From IMG/VR virus record IMGVR_UViG_3300020459_000002, positions 1 to 37,081 of that record: a stretch of DNA of 37,081 nucleotides; one strand, written 5' to 3'. The notes beneath the pieces are model-generated. The model ran no database searches. It saw only the letters and a program-made list of their open reading frames with translations, and had not been told where the DNA came from. Source of the stretch: a virus. A program made the position numbers and the translations under genes. Below are positions 30,928 through 35,682 of this stretch, in pieces; the stretch's first letter is position 1; each line of letters begins with the position of its first letter.

Positions 30928-32447
30928 TAGAATTTACTCCAAAAACTTTTTTCTTTTTTTCTAGCTCTTTTCTTATCAAATGGATTAAAGGATGCCTTTA
31001 CTTGAAAAGCATCCCTTAATGCGTTCCCATGTGTTATCCCTCTACCCTCACCAGAACCTAGCATCAGGTATTGTAGAGCATCATGCACATGGGAGAATCT
31101 GTTTTTGTTTGGTGTTTCTTGGTATCTTTCCTGTCCTGTTACTTGTAATCTTCTATAGTGATAGCCACCATCAAACCCAGCTATAAGTTCTTTACATCTT
31201 TTATCTATGATTACTCCAGACTGGCCCTCAAGCATACGAGTTAGTCCAGCATTTACAGACTCTAACCTTAGACTTACATCATTACTAGGTGCTGGGTAGA
31301 CTTGTACTCCAGCTCCTCTCATTATCTGGAATGGTGTACTCTCATCAGTCTGCGCTCTGAAATCACCAGCTGGATCACCCCACATTTGTAGGTCACAACC
31401 CTGATAATTTTGTGCAATCTCTTGTCGCATTAGCTCTGCAAAGCGTACAATACCCATGTCAATACACACAACTTCCTTTAAGATGTTCCATCTTCCGCGA
31501 ATTTTTTGGGCAAATACGGCAGCTGGAGTCAATCCAAAGTCCATGCCTACATAGACTGTATTGCCATTTGCTACTGGTATATGTTCTTCTGCTACATGAA
31601 TAAGCTTATTAAAGTCTGGATATACTGGTTTGCCATCATCTAATCTACCTAATCGGTTCATAACATATATGTCTATCCAAGATTTAGTCTTACCATTGAC
31701 TATATTCTTGTAGTATTCTGGGGTTAAATGCTTTTTGTTTTCTGCTTTATCGTTAGATTTGTAGCCTATAATCTCATTTTCCTCATTCTTATCTTCAATC
31801 ATACCTCCTGGCTGATTCCAAAATGCCCAGTTATCAGGCTTCACTAACATTAATGCTTCTTCTCGTGATATATGTTCTGGTACTATAGAGTCACCAGCCA
31901 TGATAGCCCACCAATGATCTTCTTCTGGAGCGTTGGTATCACATATAACTCCATACCATGACGGTCCACCATCTTTCATAGAGGGGTATCTGCCCACTCT
32001 CATAGTACACGCATCAATAATAGACTTAGGAATCTCTCTTGCCTCGTTCACCCATATACCAGTTAGCTCTAATGATAGCAGCTTCTTCACATCTTCTGGT
32101 CTATCTAGGGCTAAAAAGATAATCTCAACATCTAAATCGCCTTTTTTTATGTGGTGTGTAAAGGGAACAGACCATCTAAAGTTTCCCCAATCATTCTCAG
32201 GAAACCAGTCAAGCCATGTTTTTATAGTTGTTGTGCGTAATTGTGGGTTAGTATTCCTTATAACTGCCCATCTGCTGCGCCTCTTTCCATCTTCTGATGG
32301 CTTTTGTAGTAAGGCACGCCTAAACATTTCTATGCAACATGCCACAGATTTGCCAGAACCTACTGGACCACGAAGCCCACGAAAGAACGATTCATCTTTC
32401 ATAAAGGTTTTCAAGGTGTCACCATCTGGTTTGTATTTAAGTTGCAC
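30927..32447 (-). CDS. terL: Terminase large subunit, 506 aa
   Basis: The ATPase domain has Walker A GPVGSGKS (residues 27-34) and a Walker B-like LTGIWVNEAREI with catalytic Glu at 135. The nuclease domain shows VYVGMDFGLTPAAVF (D303), MWGDPAGD (D358) and SHVHDALQYL (D456), the three acidic metal ligands of the RNase H-like fold. It cuts and pumps concatemeric DNA through the portal. It overlaps the zinc-ribbon gene upstream by 11 bases. The order terS, two small genes, terL, portal is compact. Confidence 0.95.
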   Translation of the reverse strand: MQLKYKPDGDTLKTFMKDESFFRGLRGPVGSGKSVACCIEMFRRALLQKPSEDGKRRSRWAVIRNTNPQLRTTTIKTWLDWFPENDWGNFRWSVPFTHHIKKGDLDVEIIFLALDRPEDVKKLLSLELTGIWVNEAREIPKSIIDACTMRVGRYPSMKDGGPSWYGVICDTNAPEEDHWWAIMAGDSIVPEHISREEALMLVKPDNWAFWNQPGGMIEDKNEENEIIGYKSNDKAENKKHLTPEYYKNIVNGKTKSWIDIYVMNRLGRLDDGKPVYPDFNKLIHVAEEHIPVANGNTVYVGMDFGLTPAAVFAQKIRGRWNILKEVVCIDMGIVRFAELMRQEIAQNYQGCDLQMWGDPAGDFRAQTDESTPFQIMRGAGVQVYPAPSNDVSLRLESVNAGLTRMLEGQSGVIIDKRCKELIAGFDGGYHYRRLQVTGQERYQETPNKNRFSHVHDALQYLMLGSGEGRGITHGNALRDAFQVKASFNPFDKKRARKKEKSFWSKF

Positions 32448-32637
32448 GCTTACTGATCCTTTTCTCGTAACATGGTGTACAAAGTATTATATCACCACCA
32501 GTAATAATAAAGCTATCTCCTTGATGCACAGACCTTTCGCATATACGACACGGCCCGATAAGTCCTCCCCTTTTGTTTTGGTGTAGCTCCTGAGGTGTCA
32601 TATCCCTCTTTAACTTCTTCTTCTTTACTCCTACCAC
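32437..32637 (-). CDS. Small zinc-ribbon protein, 66 aa
   Basis: A basic N-terminus (GVKKKKLKRDMTPQELHQNK) and two CxxC pairs (CRICERSVHQGDSF and ILCTPCYEKR) form a likely zinc ribbon. The start appears to be GTG 32,637, overlapping the previous TAG as TAGTG with GAGGA upstream. Its position between the terminase subunits suggests a DNA-packaging accessory or regulator, as with other small Zn proteins in phage terminase operons (inference). Confidence 0.68.
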   Translation of the reverse strand: MVGVKKKKLKRDMTPQELHQNKRGGLIGPCRICERSVHQGDSFIITGGDIILCTPCYEKRISKRAT

Positions 32638-32897
32638 TATTCCTCCGTGTAGTGTTCCACCCTATCGCTAAATGCTTTTCGGACAAAATAATCCAAAAAA
32701 TTTTTCTGGAATAAGAGAGTATAGATGTCCTTATCCTCCGCATATACTCCAACCCTACCATCACCATGCTCAACAACACAAGTGAGAGATACAATGTCAT
32801 CCCTATACTTGATAAGGTGATCAAGTACAGAATCAGTTGTATGCCCTGTGTTATCATCATTTGTTGTAAACTCTATTATGTTGTTATCATTTGACAT
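32637..32897 (-). CDS. Hypothetical acidic protein between terminase genes, 86 aa
   Basis: I choose ATG 32,897 (MSNDNNIIEFTTNDDNTGHT); a GTG at 32,915 in frame would add six residues. Neither has a Shine-Dalgarno, and a TATAGT box 10 bases upstream of the ATG suggests a near-leaderless mRNA. The chain has an acidic N-terminus, then DHLIKYRDDIVSLTCVVEHG and DGRVGVYAEDKDIYTLLFQK. No family is recognised. It lies between terS and the zinc-ribbon gene. Confidence 0.62.
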   Translation of the reverse strand: MSNDNNIIEFTTNDDNTGHTTDSVLDHLIKYRDDIVSLTCVVEHGDGRVGVYAEDKDIYTLLFQKNFLDYFVRKAFSDRVEHYTEE

Positions 32898-32906
32898 GAT
32901 GTTGTA

Positions 32907-32940
32907 ACTATACACCAGTATTGACGAACCCTAACGCACA
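32907..32940 (-). promoter_or_regulatory. Candidate minus-strand promoter with GTGCGTT motif
   Basis: On the minus strand the order is TTTTTGTGCGTTAGGG, then a 16-base spacer, then TATAGT (32,907-32,912), then ATG 32,897. TTAGGG could serve as a poor -35 box. The GTGCGTT core (32,933-32,939) matches three other sites on this strand. Confidence 0.4.
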
Positions 32941-33001
32941 AAAATATTTAAGAGCTTTTTTTAAGAATAATGTTTGAGGAGGAGAAGTAACGCAAATACG
33001 A

Positions 33002-33037
33002 AGCCGAGTTTTGGGGTACCACCCCTAAACTACGGCT
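33002..33037. repeat. Long stem-loop at the end of the small terminase gene
   Basis: AGCCGAGTTTTGGGGT (33,002-33,017) pairs with ACCCCTAAACTACGGCT (33,021-33,037): about 15 pairs with one bulge and one mismatch, loop ACC. The arms overlap the terS stop. There is no T tract on either side, so it is not a classic terminator. It could be a packaging or regulatory signal. Apart from this hairpin and the upstream promoter the gap 32,916-33,035 holds nothing I recognise. Confidence 0.6.
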
Positions 33038-33407
33038 ACGACAAATCAATAGATATTTTGATGTCACCATCAAGAAGATGCTGTGTCCTTTCTGGCGGTT
33101 TGAAACCAGCTCTATCTAATATATCCTTAGATGCTTCAAGCTGCACATACTCTGACTTAGCTCCACCAGAAAGGTTAACCATCTTCTGCATTGCCTTTGC
33201 AGATGCGATACCGATGTGTTCAGCAGTTCCTTTCATAAGAGCTTGTTGAATATGTGGGAGTTTCAATAACTTACTGGCTTGCACACTTGCGTTCTTGTCT
33301 GAGTAACCAGCATCGATACAAGCTCTCTTACCATTTCCTCCGTTGGTTAAATAGTTATCCACGAATTGCATCTGCAAGTCTGTTAAATTAGTGACATCAT
33401 TAGCCAT
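33036..33407 (-). CDS. terS: Terminase small subunit, 123 aa
   Basis: The N-terminal pattern LTDLQMQFVDNYLTNGGNGK, then RACIDAGYSDKNASVQASKL, then LKLPHIQQAL is the HTH DNA-binding region of the Terminase_2 small-subunit family. The C-terminus has ASKDILDRAGFKPPERTQHL, also usual in this family. It binds the phage packaging site and hands DNA to the large subunit. GAGGT sits seven bases before ATG 33,407. A near-consensus promoter about 30-60 bases upstream probably drives the late operon. Confidence 0.9.
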   Translation of the reverse strand: MANDVTNLTDLQMQFVDNYLTNGGNGKRACIDAGYSDKNASVQASKLLKLPHIQQALMKGTAEHIGIASAKAMQKMVNLSGGAKSEYVQLEASKDILDRAGFKPPERTQHLLDGDIKISIDLS

Positions 33408-33438
33408 GTATCATACCTCACGGTTAGTTGCTCTGCCG

Positions 33439-33468
33439 ATTATACAGTTATGATTCGTTTCCTGTCAA
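33439..33468 (-). promoter_or_regulatory. Near-consensus sigma70 promoter for the late operon
   Basis: On the minus strand TTGACA (33,468-33,463) is separated by 18 bases from TATAAT (33,444-33,439), both perfect consensus hexamers. It would start transcription about 25 bases before terS. This is the strongest promoter I see in the window and implies use of host RNA polymerase. Confidence 0.82.
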
Positions 33469-33508
33469 GACTGTTATCCACATGGCTAATAATATATCTG
33501 TGATTTGT

Positions 33509-33604
33509 TTAAAGCATGAGCATTTTCTTTTTGTAGTTCCTTCGATGGGTTATTTTTAAGAACCAATAGTGAACGATATAGCGTATTTTTAGTAATATGC
33601 TCAT
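33509..33604 (-). CDS. Basic membrane-type microprotein, 31 aa
   Basis: The start at 33,604 overlaps the preceding GAGTAA...ATGA context, and a short GGAG lies upstream. The product begins MSILLKIRYIVHYWFLKITH and ends in basic residues (RRNYKKKML). Its first 14 residues resemble a shortened version of the neighbour at 33,608 (MNILLEILGIYIHATGYIVH), and both begin in copies of the same 30-base repeat, so it is probably a decayed or diverged duplicate. Confidence 0.48.
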   Translation of the reverse strand: MSILLKIRYIVHYWFLKITHRRNYKKKMLML

Positions 33605-33736
33605 GATTTACTCCATTGGTATGTCGAACCATTTAGCTAGTGCATAAGCTGGTAATAAGACAAAGTGTACGATATAGCCTGTAGCATGGATATATATACC
33701 TAGTATTTCTAGTAATATGTTCATGATTTACTCCAT
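33587..33736. repeat. Pair of 30-base direct repeats around the membrane microproteins
   Basis: 33,587-33,616 and 33,707-33,736 match at 28 of 30 positions and share AGTAATATG and TCATGATTTACTCCAT. Both hold the end of one small ORF and the start of the next. They mark a 120-base tandem duplication. A nearby GATATAGC is also present in both units. Confidence 0.8.
33608..33724 (-). CDS. Membrane microprotein, 38 aa
   Basis: The ATG overlaps the upstream stop as ATGA, with GGAG about nine bases before it. The chain, MNILLEILGIYIHATGYIVH then FVLLPAYALAKWFDIPME, is mostly hydrophobic and could form a hairpin or a single span in the inner membrane. It lies in a run of three small minus-strand ORFs between the divergent leader and the late promoter. 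Function unknown. Confidence 0.55.
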   Translation of the reverse strand: MNILLEILGIYIHATGYIVHFVLLPAYALAKWFDIPME

Positions 33737-33843
33737 GCTTTGTCTGATATTATCAGCTTTTGTTCATAGTATTCTTCTGTTGTTAAGTGTCCTTCAGCAT
33801 GTAGTATGCCTAGTACTCTTAATTGTTGTATTAATTCTTCCAT
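33721..33843 (-). CDS. Small hypothetical protein at the divergent leader, 40 aa
   Basis: The start ATG 33,843 has AAGGGAG eight bases upstream (minus strand), all inside the left arm of the giant inverted repeat. The product is a polar two-helix peptide, MEELIQQLRVLGILHAEGHL then TTEEYYEQKLIISDKAWSKS, reminiscent of short SHOCT-like (LxxLxxxGxITxEEYExxK) modules that form tails or adaptors. The resemblance is to pattern only. It is coupled to the next small ORF by ATGA. Confidence 0.6.
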   Translation of the reverse strand: MEELIQQLRVLGILHAEGHLTTEEYYEQKLIISDKAWSKS

Positions 33844-34000
33844 AAGTAATCTCCCTTAATAATATATCTGGTCAACTATATGGCTACGAATGACAATATG
33901 TTTGGGTGCGGGCAGTTCGGCTTGCCGAACAACACGGCGTATTGTCATGATGTAATCGCCATATAGTAGGATATATTAATAATAAGGGAGATACTTATGG
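33840..34000. repeat. Giant inverted repeat carrying mirrored ribosome sites and start codons
   Basis: Six perfectly paired blocks fold the 161 bases into one hairpin: 33,840-33,848/33,992-34,000 (CCATAAGTA), 33,850-33,858/33,983-33,991 (TCTCCCTTA), 33,861-33,868/33,970-33,977 (AATATATC), 33,875-33,884/33,958-33,967 (ACTATATGGC), 33,890-33,898/33,940-33,948 (ATGACAATA) and 33,915-33,920/33,925-33,930 with a CTTG tetraloop. That gives 51 pairs. Each arm ends in AAGGGAGA followed by an ATG, pointing outward. It separates the two transcription directions. It may be a divergent control region, a replication origin, or the 5' part of a large RNA. Confidence 0.85.
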
Positions 34001-34050
34001 GAGTAATGAGCAACATAAGAGTCGCTAGACAGCGACTATTCAAGCGGTAA
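33997..34050 (+). CDS. Possible leader peptide, 17 aa
   Basis: ATG 33,997 follows AAGGGAG at 33,984-33,990 and lies in the right arm of the giant inverted repeat. The ORF MGVMSNIRVARQRLFKR is very basic and its codons form the 7-bp hairpin at 34,020-34,037. It may be a leader peptide whose translation controls folding of the structured RNA that follows, or a chance ORF. Confidence 0.35.
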   Translation: MGVMSNIRVARQRLFKR

Positions 34051-34380
34051 GCTTTATCGACAGAGAGCTGTTGAATCTTAAAGTGAATTTCAGACTCATA
34101 AGAAAACACTCTGGATTACAAAGATGTAATCCTAGGTTTTCTAATTACTTAGAAGTCACAGCTATACATAAGGATTGCAAGTGCAATCCTAGTATAGCTA
34201 TAAGATTCAATAGCTATTGCGACGATTACATCTGGGTGTGCATGCATAATGCACAATATTCCCAGATGTTATATCATTTCTATTTTAGATGTTAGCGAAA
34301 TGATATACGCTTGTTATACTCATCAGCTGTAAGTACCTTTTCACTTAGTAGTCGACGACTAAGAAGTCGTCGGCAGAGCG
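34020..34380 (+). ncRNA. Large structured RNA, 5' domain
   Basis: Apart from the 17-residue leader at its start there is no convincing gene, but perfect stems follow one another: 34,020-34,026/34,031-34,037; 34,066-34,080/34,201-34,215 (15 bp, one G-U), which closes a multi-branched loop holding 34,113-34,120/34,125-34,132, 34,139-34,144/34,149-34,154 and 34,160-34,167/34,192-34,199 with 34,171-34,178/34,183-34,190 nested in it; then 34,228-34,236/34,261-34,269 with 34,237-34,243/34,249-34,255 inside; 34,270-34,280/34,297-34,307 (11 bp); and 34,353-34,360/34,365-34,372. Loops such as AAGA (twice) and AAGT favour the plus strand as the RNA. It is reminiscent of large ornate phage RNAs such as GOLLD or ROOL, but I cannot assign it to either. 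Confidence 0.72.
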
Positions 34381-34383
34381 GAA

Positions 34384-34737
34384 GATTTTTAGTTAATGAA
34401 TTGGACACGCAAGCTAAGATACTATCCTACTATTTTATATTGTATTAGCCAGCATATAAATTGTCCTCCTTATAAAACACTGCGGAAATGTTACGGTTAT
34501 GTCCAATTTAAACCGAGATTCGTTGGGGGAAAGCGTATGGTTTGCTTTGCAAACCAAGCATTCCCACCAAACAAGCCGAAGGAAATCGACAGAAGTGTGT
34601 CGATTTGTTTGGTCACCATCGTATCACGGTTAAATGGAAACATAACCTACAATTCCGTAGGTTTTATAAGGAGGCCAAAATGGCTAATACAATTAAAATA
34701 GTGGACACTATCTTGTCCAATTCATTAACTAAAAATC
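34384..34737 (+). promoter_or_regulatory. Giant foldback that sequesters the ribosome site and start codon of the 209-aa ORF
   Basis: The left strand 34,384-34,478 is a near-complete inverted copy of 34,661-34,737. Paired blocks: 34,384-34,407/34,714-34,737 (24 bp, perfect), 34,416-34,421/34,709-34,714, 34,425-34,427/34,703-34,705, 34,429-34,437/34,694-34,702, 34,439-34,451/34,681-34,693 (13 bp) and 34,465-34,478/34,661-34,674 (14 bp). The last covers the Shine-Dalgarno AAGGAGG; the 13-bp block covers the start codon. Smaller stems inside lie at 34,538-34,545/34,549-34,556, 34,566-34,573/34,606-34,613 and 34,584-34,590/34,599-34,605. The stem 34,644-34,650/34,657-34,663 competes with the 14-bp block, so a switch is possible. 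Confidence 0.82.
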
Positions 34738-35309
34738 ATCCTTGGAATAAAGGTATTAAAGCTGGTGAGTATACAGATGAAACAACTGGTGAAGTACGAA
34801 AGTACTTCAACAGTACATCATATCAAGTTGTGAAACAACTTGCTGAATCACACAGATTGATTGTGAGAATACTCAATCGTGCCATAGCACAAAAGCACAA
34901 GGCTTTAGAAACTAAGTTAGCACCTTACACTAAAGGTGGTAAGGTTGATAAATCTATACCAATGCCTGAACATGTTAAGGTTACATTTCAGGAATTCAAA
35001 GGACTTAAAGAGTTACTTGAATATGTTAATGGATTTATCACAGAGCTGGACACAGCTCTTGAGTTCTTCGGTGGTTTCAAAGACTTTGCTCACTACGATG
35101 TAGTTGCTGAGAATTTAGACGAGCGTCTAACTAAGAAAGTTACACGAAGAACTAACACTTCTGCTTTGAAAGAAAGCAGACCATCTCAGAGCTTGGCTCA
35201 AGAGATGGATGACATCCTTGAAGAAAGCAAAGCTTTCATGCAAGGTGAATCGGATGTTAATCCGATTAATCAATCCAATGACGATGGCGAAGCGCCATCA
35301 ATTCATTAA
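34680..35309 (+). CDS. Hypothetical protein with hairpin-dense coding sequence, 209 aa
   Basis: I choose ATG 34,680, five bases after AAGGAGG, over an upstream in-frame start (34,542) in the structured leader. The protein has no known domain: a mixed N-terminus (MANTIKIVDTILSNSLTKNH), a helical middle (QVVKQLAESHRLIVRILNRA), a segment rich in Leu and Phe, and a disordered acidic tail. The mRNA itself is remarkable: perfect stems at 34,790-34,797/34,802-34,809 (GAAA loop), 34,824-34,831/34,835-34,842, 35,042-35,048/35,053-35,059, 35,115-35,120/35,125-35,130, 35,160-35,167/35,173-35,180, 35,181-35,187/35,202-35,208, 35,223-35,228/35,232-35,237, 35,248-35,255/35,260-35,267 and 35,283-35,289/35,293-35,299. 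Genes elsewhere in the window do not show this. It may bind its own RNA; that is speculation. Confidence 0.7.
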   Translation: MANTIKIVDTILSNSLTKNHPWNKGIKAGEYTDETTGEVRKYFNSTSYQVVKQLAESHRLIVRILNRAIAQKHKALETKLAPYTKGGKVDKSIPMPEHVKVTFQEFKGLKELLEYVNGFITELDTALEFFGGFKDFAHYDVVAENLDERLTKKVTRRTNTSALKESRPSQSLAQEMDDILEESKAFMQGESDVNPINQSNDDGEAPSIH

Positions 35310-35320
35310 GGATTGATTCA

Positions 35321-35352
35321 AAGCCAGTCGGCTAACACCGACTGGCTTTTTT
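35321..35352 (+). terminator. Rho-independent terminator of the structured locus
   Basis: AAGCCAGTCGG (35,321-35,331) pairs perfectly with CCGACTGGCTT (35,338-35,348), loop CTAACA, followed by TTTTTT. It ends the transcript carrying the structured leader and the 209-residue ORF. A 9-bp helix just before it (35,268-35,276/35,310-35,318) encloses the stop codon. Confidence 0.93.
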
Positions 35353-35356
35353 AATA

Positions 35357-35418
35357 CTCATATCTGGGGGAACTTGACCACTAGGTCAGACAGAACGCTT
35401 CGAGCTACCCAGTATGAG
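35357..35418 (+). ncRNA. Small structured RNA or leader between two terminators
   Basis: The ends pair: 35,357-35,368 (CTCATATCTGGG) with 35,408-35,418 (CCCAGTATGAG), 11 pairs with one bulge. Inside is a hairpin TGACC/GGTCA (35,375-35,379/35,384-35,388, loop ACTA) and a short GCTTCGAGC stem. No gene is visible. Together with the terminator at 35,425 it could be a small RNA of about 125 bases or an attenuator for the ardC operon. Confidence 0.55.
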
Positions 35419-35424
35419 GATAAT

Positions 35425-35481
35425 GTGAGTAGAAGAAAACCCAATCTCCCCATTGTATATCTTCTACTCACAAATTTTTTT
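35425..35481 (+). terminator. Terminator/attenuator directly before the ardC operon
   Basis: GTGAGTAGAAG (35,425-35,435) pairs perfectly with CTTCTACTCAC (35,461-35,471), loop of 25 bases, then AAA and seven T (35,475-35,481). The next ribosome site AAGGAG follows directly, so this terminator would decide whether the downstream genes are transcribed. Confidence 0.75.
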
Positions 35482-35493
35482 AAGGAGAAACTA

Positions 35494-35682
35494 ATGGCAA
35501 TAGAAATATTTGATGTATCAATAACTCTATCAAGAGATAATTCAAATGATGATGATGAAACATGGGTTGATGAACAACACATCGCTAATGAAATCAAGTC
35601 ATGGCTTGAAGATATAGACTATGGAGTAATGGCAATCGGAGTAAATAATATTAAAATTAATTACGGAGAAACTAATGAGTAA
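35494..35682 (+). CDS. Small acidic protein upstream of ArdC-like gene, 62 aa
   Basis: I choose ATG 35,494, six bases after AAGGAG, instead of an in-frame start at 35,374 that lies in the structured RNA. The chain (IFDVSITLSRDNSNDDDETW, then NEIKSWLEDIDYGVMAIGVN, then NIKINYGETNE) is acidic, with an alternating beta-alpha-beta feel. No family is recognised. It overlaps the next gene by eight bases (ATGAGTAA), so the two are co-translated; an acidic partner or DNA mimic beside an antirestriction gene is conceivable but unproven. Confidence 0.65.
   Translation: MAIEIFDVSITLSRDNSNDDDETWVDEQHIANEIKSWLEDIDYGVMAIGVNNIKINYGETNE

Noticed and set aside
34071-34295. 74-residue plus-strand ORF in the structured region
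   Set aside because: Cys/His-rich chain that simply reads through the hairpins; no ribosome site, and it starts with a non-ATG codon.
34396-34701. 101-residue plus-strand ORF in the structured region
   Set aside because: It runs through perfect stems and across the ribosome site of the next gene, has no Shine-Dalgarno and gives an unusual Cys/Pro-rich chain; it is a chance frame in the structured RNA.
34680-35309. Retron or group II intron explanation for the hairpin-dense ORF
   Set aside because: The protein has no reverse-transcriptase motif (no YxDD) and no domain V/VI-like hairpin was found.
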